Assembly: GCA_934699135.1 (NCBI GenBank)
Contig: CAKUVM010000035.1
Span: 1-15,834 of the forward strand
DNA length: 15,834 nucleotides
Reading direction: 5' to 3'
From: an uncultured Bacteroidales bacterium
GTDB lineage: Bacteria > Bacteroidota > Bacteroidia > Bacteroidales > Marinilabiliaceae
The notes beneath the pieces were generated by a model. It worked only from the letters and a program-made list of their open reading frames with translations. It did no database searches and was not told where the DNA came from. This document shows positions 1 to 6,479 of the stretch, piece after piece; the first letter of the stretch is position 1; every line of letters starts with the position of its first letter. Made by a program: the position numbers and the translations under genes.

Positions 1-118
1 TCCTGTTTAACCAACTGACTTTTAATTATTTACGCTGTCGCATAGCATTTATTTTCACATAATTCAAAACAGCTTCTTAGTATATTGCGCTCCAAAGGCC
101 AAAATTGCGGACTGAGAC

Positions 119-1009
119 ATGGACGGCAAATACATAAACCTGCAGACCGACTTCGGGTTCAAGAAAATTTTCGGCAGCGACTGCAACAAAGACCTGCTTA
201 TGAGCCTGCTCAAGGCGCTCATCCCGGAGAGGCAGGACATTAAGGACATAAAGTACCTCAACACGGAGTACCAAGGCGACACCTTCGTGGACAGGAGGGC
301 CATTTTCGACGTGTATTGCGAGAGCGAGGACGGAGACCACTTCATCGTAGAGATGCAGAACGCAAGCCAGGCTTACTTCAAGGACAGGGCCGTCTTCCAC
401 TCCACATTCCCCATAAGGGACCAAGCTCCAAAGGGATGCTGGGACTTCAAGCTGAGCAACGTCTACACCATCGGGCTGCTTAATTTCGAGATGGACGACG
501 ACTCAGCCGACCCAGACGAGGTGCGCCACGAGGTCAAGCTCATGAACACCAAGACCAAGAGGGTCTTCTATGACAAGCTCACGCTCATCTACGTCATCAT
601 CCCGAGGTTCAGGAAGACGGAGGAGCAGCTTGAGACGCTCTTTGACAAGTGGATGTTCGTGCTCAAGAATATGAGTGAGCTCACGAGCAGGCCCGAGAGG
701 CTACAGGAGAGGGTCTTCAAGAGGCTCTTCCAAGCGGCCGAGATTGCGGCCTACTCGCCAGAGGAACTCAACAGCTACCTGGAGAGCGTCAAGGCCATGA
801 GGGACATGCGCAACGTCTTGGACTTCAGCAAGGAGGAAGGCCACGCCGAGGGGCTGGCGGAAGGACTGAGGAAAGGACGCGAGGAGGGCTACGCCCAGGG
901 GGTCGAGGCCACGGCGCGCAGGCTCCTAGCCATGGGGCTGCCGACCGAGACCGTGGCCGACGCCACGGGGCTGAGCCTAGATGAAGTGAACCGGATGAAA
1001 GTAGAGTAA
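119..1009 (+). CDS. Rpn family recombination-promoting nuclease / PD-(D/E)XK transposase-like protein
   Basis: This 296-residue protein matches the PDDEXK_2 (Rpn / 'putative transposase') family, Mg-dependent DNA endonucleases linked to RecA-independent recombination. The N-terminus has the family signature T-D-x-G-F-K-x-x-F (residues 10-18). The nuclease core shows D64 at the end of one strand and E78-x-Q80 on the next (FIVEMQ), the expected D...ExQ arrangement. The C-terminal part has glycines every fourth residue (G241, 245, 249, 253, 257, 261) in a charged helix, then a short helical tail with G-L-S-L-D-E-V, a usual ending for these proteins. Length is normal and the frame is intact. Arginine is coded by AGG in 15 of 20 cases, against 1 of 9 in the methyltransferase gene at 2777, which suggests recent acquisition. 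The gene stands alone. Family assignment is firm; activity is inferred. Confidence 0.9.
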   Translation: MDGKYINLQTDFGFKKIFGSDCNKDLLMSLLKALIPERQDIKDIKYLNTEYQGDTFVDRRAIFDVYCESEDGDHFIVEMQNASQAYFKDRAVFHSTFPIRDQAPKGCWDFKLSNVYTIGLLNFEMDDDSADPDEVRHEVKLMNTKTKRVFYDKLTLIYVIIPRFRKTEEQLETLFDKWMFVLKNMSELTSRPERLQERVFKRLFQAAEIAAYSPEELNSYLESVKAMRDMRNVLDFSKEEGHAEGLAEGLRKGREEGYAQGVEATARRLLAMGLPTETVADATGLSLDEVNRMKVE

Positions 1010-1056
1010 ATGACGGCGTTTGTTGATTTTATTGTTCGTTTGCGCTCAATACACAT

Positions 1057-1064
1057 TATCTTTG
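1057..1064 (+). promoter_or_regulatory. Bacteroidetes -7 promoter element before the nitroreductase
   Basis: TATCTTTG matches TAnnTTTG exactly. A TTG at 1032-1034 could be the -33 box, but its 22-base spacer is longer than the usual 19-20. Transcription would start at about 1069-1070. That makes TTG 1072 an unlikely start codon and favours ATG 1090. Confidence 0.45.
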
Positions 1065-1089
1065 GCAAGATTTGAAAGACAATAAGGAA

Positions 1090-1704
1090 ATGAACAGAGT
1101 CATAACTTCAACAATGTGCGCAGCATTGGCGGGTCTCGTGTTCACGGGGTGCGCACAAAGCGACAACAGCAACGCGGCGCAAGACCCGCTGACCAACATC
1201 ATGACGCGCACGAGCGTCAGAAAGTTCACCAGCGAGAGCGTGACAGAGGCACAGATGGAGCAGCTCATCCGCGCCGGGATGGCAGCCCCGACAGCAGTGA
1301 ATAAGCAACCTTGGGATTTTGTGATTGTTACAGACGCGGCCCTATTAGACTCCATCCAGACGGCCTTGCCCAACGCTCCAATAAAGAGGGGCGGATGCCG
1401 GCAGGTCATAGTGGTCTGCGGCAATATGCAAAAGGCTCTAGAAGGTGAAGCCCAGGCCTATTGGATACAAGATTGCTCCGCCGCGACCGAAAACATCCTC
1501 CTTGCGGCCCATGCCATAGGGTTGGGAGCCGTATGGTGCGGGGTGGCTCCAATAAAGGACAGAATGGAGGCGTTAAGCCAGACGCTCAAGTTGCCGTCTT
1601 ACGTCAAGCCTCTCAACGTCATTGTTTTAGGACATCCTGCCGAGATTCCGCAGCCCAAAGACAAGTGGAAACCGGGAAATGTGCATCACAACGCGACGTG
1701 GTGA
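1090..1704 (+). CDS. Nitroreductase family protein, predicted lipoprotein
   Basis: The product is a 204-residue FMN-dependent nitroreductase-fold oxidoreductase. The FMN phosphate-binding signature R-T-S-V-R-K-F is at residues 40-46, followed by the helix R-A-G-M-A-A-P-T-A and the K-Q-P-W turn that continues the flavin site. The late G-L-G-A-V-W-C-G stretch is also typical of the family. The N-terminus is a short basic-hydrophobic segment ending F-T-G-C with Cys21, a plausible though imperfect lipobox because position -3 is Phe. The enzyme is therefore probably anchored on the periplasmic side of a membrane. An in-frame TTG at 1072 would add six residues, but ATG 1090 gives the cleaner signal and fits the promoter at 1057. 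Starting at Met38 (1201) would give a cytosolic form. The natural substrate is unknown; lipidation is inferred. Confidence 0.85.
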   Translation: MNRVITSTMCAALAGLVFTGCAQSDNSNAAQDPLTNIMTRTSVRKFTSESVTEAQMEQLIRAGMAAPTAVNKQPWDFVIVTDAALLDSIQTALPNAPIKRGGCRQVIVVCGNMQKALEGEAQAYWIQDCSAATENILLAAHAIGLGAVWCGVAPIKDRMEALSQTLKLPSYVKPLNVIVLGHPAEIPQPKDKWKPGNVHHNATW

Positions 1705-1744
1705 CCGGCAACCTTTGACACCCTCGCCACACCAAACACACCAC

Positions 1745-1782
1745 AAAGCCCCGCATGGCAAACCAACGCCATGCGGGGCTTT
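1745..1782. terminator. Bidirectional terminator between converging genes
   Basis: There is a perfect 15-bp inverted repeat (AAAGCCCCGCATGGC and its complement) around an 8-base loop. It ends in TTT on the plus strand and, read the other way, also ends in TTT. It lies between the 3' ends of the nitroreductase (+) and the DUF59 gene (-), so it can serve both. Confidence 0.85.
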
Positions 1783-1804
1783 GCGCAGGCCTCTCCCCGG
1801 CCCA

Positions 1805-2137
1805 TCACATAAGGCCCAACTCCAACCGCGCCTCCTCTGACAGGTTGTCTTGCGACCAAACAGGGTCAAAAGTCAAGTTCACCTCGACCGACTTAACCCC
1901 TGGGATGGCGCGCAACTTTTCCATAACCTCCTCGGGCAGGCTGTCTGCCACGGGACAATTGGGCGCCGTAAGGGTCATAAGGATGCGCACGTCGGCATCT
2001 GTCGATATTTCCAATTTGTATATAAGGCCCAAGTCATAAATATTCACCGGCAATTCCGGGTCATAAATGGTCTTGAGCTGCTCAATGACAAGCTGCTCCA
2101 GCGTCTTGCCGTCTTTCTTTTCCTTGCTTTCTTCCAT
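1805..2137 (-). CDS. DUF59 / MIP18 family Fe-S assembly protein (SufT-like)
   Basis: This 110-residue protein is a single DUF59 (MIP18-like) domain, found in factors that help mature iron-sulfur proteins (SufT, PaaD and eukaryotic CIA2 belong to this family). The family's opening motif D-P-E-L-P-V-N-I-Y-D-L-G-L-I-Y is at residues 26-40. The hallmark L-T-A-P-N-C-P-V with its conserved cysteine follows the second strand, and a V-x-V-x-L-T-F-D-P-x-W end follows. The first 15 residues are charged and low in complexity. The gene starts 9 bases after the sufE stop codon, so the two are almost certainly cotranscribed, which supports the Fe-S role. The exact client proteins cannot be read from the sequence. 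Confidence 0.88.
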   Translation of the reverse strand: MEESKEKKDGKTLEQLVIEQLKTIYDPELPVNIYDLGLIYKLEISTDADVRILMTLTAPNCPVADSLPEEVMEKLRAIPGVKSVEVNLTFDPVWSQDNLSEEARLELGLM

Positions 2138-2146
2138 AGCGGACTG

Positions 2147-2587
2147 CTATTTCACATCCTGGCTCCTCTCCTTGGCCGCATATGCCATGGCGTAGAGTCG
2201 GATCTGCTTAATCATTGCCAACAGGCCATTGGAGCGCGTTGGGGTCAGGTTCTCTTTAAGGCCAATCTTGTCTATGAAGTACAAATCGGCAGTCTCAATG
2301 TCATGGGGGCTCTGCCCGTCCACCACGCGTAGGAGCAAAGCGACAATGCCTTTCACTATGATGGCGTCAGAATCTCCCTTGAACATGAGTGTCCCGTCCG
2401 GTTTCTGTTCACAATATATCCACACAGTGCTTTGGCATCCCTCAATGACATATTCGGGTTTGCGATACTCCTCAGGATATGGCTCCATGTCATTGCCTAT
2501 CTCTATGAGGAGCGAATACTTGTCCATCCAGTCATCGTAGGCCGAGAACTCGTCTATTATCTCGTCCTGTATCTCGTTTATTGTCAT
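2147..2587 (-). CDS. sufE: SufE, cysteine desulfurase sulfur acceptor
   Basis: SufE takes persulfide sulfur from the cysteine desulfurase SufS and passes it to the SufBCD scaffold in cytoplasmic Fe-S cluster assembly. The 146-residue product has the expected length. The acceptor loop V-I-E-G-C-Q-S-T-V-W is present with Cys51, and the C-terminal half carries the conserved L-T-P-T-R-S-N-G-L segment. It is the first gene of a two-gene unit with the DUF59 protein. The rest of the suf cluster (sufB, C, D, S) is not in this window, so this pair sits apart from it. Divergent promoters probably lie between this gene and the methyltransferase gene. Confidence 0.95.
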   Translation of the reverse strand: MTINEIQDEIIDEFSAYDDWMDKYSLLIEIGNDMEPYPEEYRKPEYVIEGCQSTVWIYCEQKPDGTLMFKGDSDAIIVKGIVALLLRVVDGQSPHDIETADLYFIDKIGLKENLTPTRSNGLLAMIKQIRLYAMAYAAKERSQDVK

Positions 2588-2664
2588 TGTAGTGTAATAA
2601 TATTAGCCTAATTGCCGGCTGAACCCGCGCTCCATGTCACGGCCGGCTCAAAGTCTTCGCCTCA

Positions 2665-2672
2665 CAAATTTA
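2665..2672 (-). promoter_or_regulatory. Probable -7 promoter element for sufE
   Basis: Read on the minus strand this is TAAATTTG, an exact match to TAnnTTTG. It lies 78 bases upstream of the sufE start codon. No TTTG -33 box is visible at the proper distance, so support comes only from the -7 match and its position. Confidence 0.4.
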
Positions 2673-2717
2673 CCCCTTTGCGCCATTTTTTCCCCACTCA
2701 CCGCCTCCTTATTGCGA

Positions 2718-2725
2718 TAAATTTG
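2718..2725 (+). promoter_or_regulatory. Probable -7 promoter element for the TrmH-like gene
   Basis: TAAATTTG matches TAnnTTTG and lies 51 bases before the ATG at 2777. It is the exact reverse complement of the sufE element at 2665-2672, giving a symmetric divergent arrangement. No clear -33 box is seen. The perfect palindrome TTGCGCAA lies just downstream at 2732-2739. Confidence 0.4.
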
Positions 2726-2776
2726 CTTAAATTGCGCAACTGACGATACATCCCGAACAACTTAGACAACAGACAA

Positions 2777-3322
2777 ATGCCCACACGCCAAAAGCTCCTG
2801 ATGGAGGAGATGGGACGCATGACGGCCGAGGAGTTCCATAAGGCGGACAAGACACCTCTCGTGATTGTGGCCGATGAGATACGCAGCCTGAACAACATCG
2901 GGTCGCTCTTCCGCACGGCAGACGCCTTTCGTTTGGAGCGCCTTGTCCTTTGCGGCATCACGGGCACCCCGCCAAACCCTGAAATCCACAAGACGGCCCT
3001 CGGCGCCGAATATTCGGTGGAATGGTCGCAAAGCCCAACGGCGCTAGAGGCCGTGAGATGGCTCAAGGCGCATGGCTATGTGACGCTCGCCCTAGAGCAA
3101 GCCCGCGGCAGTGTGAGCCTAGAGAATCTGAATGTGAGCAAGGGAGGGAAGTACGCCCTCGTGATCGGCAACGAGGTCAGGGGCGTGTCACAAGAGGCGG
3201 TGGACGAGGCCGACACGTGCGTGGAGATCCCGCAGTTCGGCACCAAGCACTCACTCAACGTGAGCGTCTCGGCGGGCATTGCCATCTGGGAGATCGTAAA
3301 GCACCTAATTCTCAATAAATAG
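2777..3322 (+). CDS. SpoU/TrmH family RNA 2'-O-methyltransferase
   Basis: This 181-residue SPOUT-fold enzyme probably transfers a methyl group from S-adenosylmethionine to a ribose 2'-OH in tRNA or rRNA. All three SpoU motifs are visible. Motif 1 is L-N-N-I-G-S-L-F-R-T-A-D-A (residues 38-50) with Asn40 and the catalytic Arg46. Motif 2 is Y-A-L-V-I-G-N-E-V-R-G-V (126-137). Motif 3 is I-P-x-x-G-x-K-H-S-L-N-V-S-V-S-A-G (151-167), which builds the trefoil-knot AdoMet site. There is no N-terminal substrate-binding domain like that of RlmB, so it is a minimal catalytic form. The next gene begins 3 bases after its stop codon. The exact RNA target cannot be told. Confidence 0.9.
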   Translation: MPTRQKLLMEEMGRMTAEEFHKADKTPLVIVADEIRSLNNIGSLFRTADAFRLERLVLCGITGTPPNPEIHKTALGAEYSVEWSQSPTALEAVRWLKAHGYVTLALEQARGSVSLENLNVSKGGKYALVIGNEVRGVSQEAVDEADTCVEIPQFGTKHSLNVSVSAGIAIWEIVKHLILNK

Positions 3323-3325
3323 CAA

Positions 3326-3787
3326 ATGAAAACCATAAAAAAATTCGCATTTGCCGCCATAGCCGCGGCGGCCTGCATGACAACAGCCGCACAGGGTCAG
3401 TATAAGTACGAGACCGCGGACTTTTACATCAAAGCTTCTTGCCGCTCCGACATAAGGATAGGGGTGAAGGGTGGCGCCCGCCTGGCGTCGCCCAAAGGCG
3501 CGAAGATGGAGGTGAACGTATATGACAAATCAACATCGCCAAGCGGATACTCGGCAATGCGCAAGGAGGTCTGCGACCCCGACTTCGTGATAAACGACTC
3601 CAAGACGGAAATGATGGTGGAGGACAAAGGCGAGGGCCGCGAACTGCTCAACGCACTCTGGTGGGTGAACACCGATGCCGTCTTCGAAATCTCGCTACGT
3701 GACTCGACGGCGGCAAACGGACTGAAGACCGTGGAGTTTGTGCTGCCGAGCGCAGAGCGCAAAAACTTCATACGAGCCGTCAAGTAG
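3326..3787 (+). CDS. Small exported protein of unknown function
   Basis: I do not recognise a family for this 153-residue protein. Residues 1-24 form a clear signal peptide: a K-T-I-K-K start, an Ala-rich hydrophobic stretch, and a likely cut near A-Q-G/Q. The mature part of about 129 residues reads as beta-strand rich (I-R-I-G-V, M-E-V-N-V-Y, V-F-E-I-S-L, T-V-E-F-V-L). It has two cysteines, Cys39 and Cys83, that could form a disulfide in the periplasm, and it has no lipobox. The start codon lies 3 bases after the methyltransferase stop, so the two are cotranscribed, but a functional link is not obvious. Confidence 0.75.
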   Translation: MKTIKKFAFAAIAAAACMTTAAQGQYKYETADFYIKASCRSDIRIGVKGGARLASPKGAKMEVNVYDKSTSPSGYSAMRKEVCDPDFVINDSKTEMMVEDKGEGRELLNALWWVNTDAVFEISLRDSTAANGLKTVEFVLPSAERKNFIRAVK

Positions 3788-3823
3788 ATTTCAGCAACTT
3801 GGCTTTGCCCATTTTAACCACGG

Positions 3824-3857
3824 CGCCGCAAGTCATCCGCAAGGACGACCTGCGGCG
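3824..3857. repeat. Imperfect hairpin with a GCAA tetraloop upstream of manA
   Basis: CGCCGCA (3824-3830) pairs with TGCGGCG (3851-3857). Inside it GTC (3832-3834) pairs with GAC (3847-3849), and CC (3837-3838) with GG (3843-3844), closing a GCAA (GNRA-type) loop. No T-run follows, so it does not look like a simple terminator. A second small repeat, GCGGC-AA-GCCGC, lies near 3891-3902. The rest of the 216-base gap to manA shows no gene. Confidence 0.5.
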
Positions 3858-4003
3858 TCGCTGCTAAATAGATACCACTATATGATAAAAAGCGGCAAGC
3901 CGCAGGCCAACTTTTTGACTATTATTGTACTCCAGCAATGGCTTGGCACAATGACACGCATATGGCCACAGCCTGCATTATTTCAACCAACTGCATTCTT
4001 ATT

Positions 4004-4924
4004 ATGGAGACTATAAAGTTCACCCCCATCTACAAGCCAACCATTTGGGGCGGCGAGGCTTGGCTCATATCCGCCGTAAAAGGCTCAGAGTCAGTAGCCG
4101 AGGGGGGCGCGTTGGCCGGCAAGACGCTGCCGCGGATCTTGGAGGAGCACAAAGACGAGCTTCTTGGCAAAGGCCCCTGGCAAAAGTTCGGCGCCACGTT
4201 CCCGCTGCTCATCAAATTCATAGACGCCCGTCAGGACCTGTCAATACAGGTGCACCCCAATGACGAGATGGCGGCGCGCGTGCATGGCAAGCTCGGCAAG
4301 AACGAGATGTGGTATGTCGTGGACGCCCTCAAAGGCGCGAGCCTGATAGACGGATTCGCAAAGCCGCTTGCCGAGGCCGACTACGCGCGGGCCGTGGCCG
4401 ACGGGTCGATTGAGGACTACCTCAACAAGGTGAACGTGGAGGTTGGCGATGTCTTCTACATCCCCGCAGGCAGAGTGCACGGCATAGGGGGCGGCACATA
4501 TATCGCCGAGATTCAGCAGTCGTCTGACGTTACGTACCGCCTGTACGACTACAACCGCCGAGACGCCCATGGAAACCTGCGCGAGCTGCACACCGAACTT
4601 GCGCGCCAAGCCATACACTTCGGAGAGACCACGCCCGACCCCCGCTCCCACTATGTGGAGCGACCAAACCAACCGGTGGAGGTTGTGCGCAGCCCTTTCT
4701 TCACCACCACCCTGCTGCGCCCCGCCGCGCCAATGACCCGCGACTACTCGGCCATAGACTCCTTCAAGGTACTTATGACGCTAGACGGCACGTGCTGCCT
4801 CACCTCGACAGACTGTGGCACCGTAATCCTCCACCCGCACGAGGCCGCCCTGGTGCCGGCGTCCACACGCAGCATAACCCTGACGCCAGACGGCAAAGCG
4901 AAGCTGCTTGAAAGCCACGTATAG
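4004..4924 (+). CDS. manA: Mannose-6-phosphate isomerase, class I
   Basis: This zinc-dependent cupin enzyme interconverts mannose-6-phosphate and fructose-6-phosphate in the cytoplasm. The 306-residue product has the short bacterial type I layout. The four metal ligands of the family are visible: Gln82 and His84 in I-Q-V-H-P-N-D, Glu101 in K-N-E-M-W-Y, and His159 in P-A-G-R-V-H-G-I-G-G-G. Arg179 in V-T-Y-R-L-Y-D-Y is the expected catalytic arginine. I chose ATG 4004 (M-E-T-I-K-F) because the family begins at K-F-x-P-I-Y-K-P; the reading frame stays open 66 bases further upstream, but that stretch looks unrelated. The mannanase gene starts 40 bases downstream, suggesting a joint role in mannan use. 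Confidence 0.93.
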   Translation: METIKFTPIYKPTIWGGEAWLISAVKGSESVAEGGALAGKTLPRILEEHKDELLGKGPWQKFGATFPLLIKFIDARQDLSIQVHPNDEMAARVHGKLGKNEMWYVVDALKGASLIDGFAKPLAEADYARAVADGSIEDYLNKVNVEVGDVFYIPAGRVHGIGGGTYIAEIQQSSDVTYRLYDYNRRDAHGNLRELHTELARQAIHFGETTPDPRSHYVERPNQPVEVVRSPFFTTTLLRPAAPMTRDYSAIDSFKVLMTLDGTCCLTSTDCGTVILHPHEAALVPASTRSITLTPDGKAKLLESHV

Positions 4925-4964
4925 TCGCAATGACACAGACAATAAACGCAAAAGAAACATCGGC

Positions 4965-6239
4965 ATGAGACTACTGACAGCCATTGCCGCCCTCATTGGC
5001 GGAACCTGTGCGATCGGCGCGCAGGCGCAAGACTTTGTGACCGTGAAAGACGGCCATTTCGAACGTGACGGCAAGCCATACTACTACGTCGGCACGAACT
5101 TCTGGTACGGCGCCATATTGGGCTCCGAAGGGCAGGGCGGCGACAGAGCCAGACTGGCGACCGAATTGGACAACCTGAAGGCGGCGGGCATGGACAACCT
5201 CAGAATCCTCGTAGGGTCAGACGGCGAGCGCGGGGTGAAGACAAAAGTGGAGCCAACCCTGCAAATAGCCCCAGGCGTGTATAATGACACCATTCTCGCA
5301 GGCCTTGACTACTTGCTCATGGAGATGGGCAAACGAGACATGGTCGCCGTCTTATATCTCAACAACTCATGGGAATGGAGCGGCGGCTACGGATTCTATC
5401 TCCAGCATGCCGGTGCTGGCGTGGCCCCTAGGCCCAACGAGGCCGGATATCCCGCCTATATGGATTTCGTGAGTAAGTTCGCGGCAAACACCAAGGCCCA
5501 CGAGATTTTCTATGACTACGTGCGGTTCATCATTGGGCGCACCAACCGCTACACCGGCAAAAAATATGCGGACGACCCCGCCATCATGAGCTGGCAGATA
5601 GGTAACGAGCCGCGCGCCTTCAGCCAAGAGGCCAAGGCGCCGTTCGCGGCATGGCTTGCCGAGACCTCGGCACTCATCCGCAGCCTAGACGGCAACCACC
5701 TCATAAGCATCGGCAGCGAGGGCTCGTGGGGATGCGAGGGTGATATGAACCTGTATGAGCATATCTGCGCAGACAAAAACGTGGATTACATGAACATCCA
5801 CCTTTGGCCATATAACTGGGGATGGGCGCGAGCCCGCCACCTGCGAGAGGATCTGGGGCGAGCATGCCAAAACACAAAAGACTACATAGACCAACACTTG
5901 GCCGTGAGCCAGAGGTTGCGCAAGCCGTTGGTCATGGAGGAGTTCGGGTTTCCGAGAGATGGATTCTCTTTCAGCAAGGAAGCGCAGACCTCCGTGCGAG
6001 ACGACTACTATGACTACGTGTTCGGCCTGATCTCCGACGCCCGCAAAAAAGGCGGCCTCTTTGCCGGTTGCAACTTCTGGGGATGGGGCGGAGAGGCCAC
6101 CCCGGAGCATGACGACTGGCGGGTGGGAGACCCTTACACGGGAGACCCGGCGCAAGAGGCGCAAGGCCTCAACTCCGTCTTCAACTCAGACAAGTCGACA
6201 CTAAAGATCATCAGCAAATGGAATAAGAAACTCCGCTGA
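4965..6239 (+). CDS. Secreted GH5 endo-beta-1,4-mannanase
   Basis: This 424-residue protein is a glycoside hydrolase family 5 enzyme, closest in pattern to the mannan endo-1,4-beta-mannosidases (GH5_7-like). Residues 1-21 are a signal peptide ending A-Q-A/Q. The (beta/alpha)8 barrel begins at the V-G-T-N-F-W-Y segment (42-48). Glu215 in I-G-N-E-P is the acid/base and Glu326 in V-M-E-E-F-G the likely nucleophile, with N-N-S-W-E-W (133-138), I-H-L-W-P (278-282) and F-W-G-W-G near the end as aromatic sugar-binding elements. No carbohydrate-binding module is present. The frame stays open upstream to a TTG inside manA, but the signal peptide fixes ATG 4965. Pairing with manA supports mannan as substrate; subfamily is inferred. 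Confidence 0.9.
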   Translation: MRLLTAIAALIGGTCAIGAQAQDFVTVKDGHFERDGKPYYYVGTNFWYGAILGSEGQGGDRARLATELDNLKAAGMDNLRILVGSDGERGVKTKVEPTLQIAPGVYNDTILAGLDYLLMEMGKRDMVAVLYLNNSWEWSGGYGFYLQHAGAGVAPRPNEAGYPAYMDFVSKFAANTKAHEIFYDYVRFIIGRTNRYTGKKYADDPAIMSWQIGNEPRAFSQEAKAPFAAWLAETSALIRSLDGNHLISIGSEGSWGCEGDMNLYEHICADKNVDYMNIHLWPYNWGWARARHLREDLGRACQNTKDYIDQHLAVSQRLRKPLVMEEFGFPRDGFSFSKEAQTSVRDDYYDYVFGLISDARKKGGLFAGCNFWGWGGEATPEHDDWRVGDPYTGDPAQEAQGLNSVFNSDKSTLKIISKWNKKLR

Positions 6240-6259
6240 ACACTGCGCCGCGACACTCC

Positions 6260-6291
6260 AAAAGCCACCATCAGCACTGACGGTGGCTTTT
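6260..6291 (+). terminator. Terminator after the mannanase gene
   Basis: AAAAGCCACC (6260-6269) pairs perfectly with GGTGGCTTTT (6282-6291) around a 12-base loop. The hairpin starts 20 bases after the stop codon and ends in a run of T. Confidence 0.8.
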
Positions 6292-6378
6292 CCTTCCCTA
6301 TAGACCTATTTTCACAAATAGAACGTTGGGTCTGCCACAATATGACAAAAAAGACGAGGCAAAACCGCAGCTTCAGCC

Positions 6379-6433
6379 AAACCCGCTTTGCCAGCTACTC
6401 CCTTTATTGTATATTTGACGCTCAAGCGGGTTT
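6379..6433. repeat. 10-bp inverted repeat enclosing the BspA promoter
   Basis: AAACCCGCTT (6379-6388) and AAGCGGGTTT (6424-6433) are exact reverse complements separated by 35 bases. The left arm overlaps the -33 box and the right arm lies at about the expected transcription start. Three explanations are possible: an operator, the arms of an invertible segment, or a long-loop hairpin followed by TTTTT that stops read-through. Confidence 0.7.
6387..6417 (+). promoter_or_regulatory. Consensus Bacteroidetes promoter for the BspA-type gene
   Basis: TTTG (6387-6390), a 19-base spacer and TATATTTG (6410-6417) match the -33 / -7 consensus fully. Transcription should begin near 6422, giving a leader of about 58 bases before the ATG at 6480. 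Confidence 0.75.
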
Positions 6434-6479
6434 TTCGCCAATGATGACAATGGCACCCCGCCTCTCATAAGATGACGTC

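Noticed and set aside
1072..1089. TTG start six codons upstream for the nitroreductase
   Set aside because: The predicted transcription start at about 1069 would leave almost no leader, and the added residues give a poorer lipoprotein signal than ATG 1090.
3938..4003. Longer N-terminus for ManA
   Set aside because: The extra 22 residues have no family similarity; the ManA fold normally starts at the K-F-x-P-I-Y-K-P segment just after ATG 4004.
4908..4964. Mannanase start at a TTG inside manA
   Set aside because: It would place a long charged stretch before the signal peptide; ATG 4965 gives a normal secretion signal.
6306..6321. Short inverted repeat CTATTT-TCAC-AAATAG downstream of the mannanase terminator
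   Set aside because: Only 6 bp of AT-rich stem, expected by chance in such sequence; no gene or motif is tied to it.
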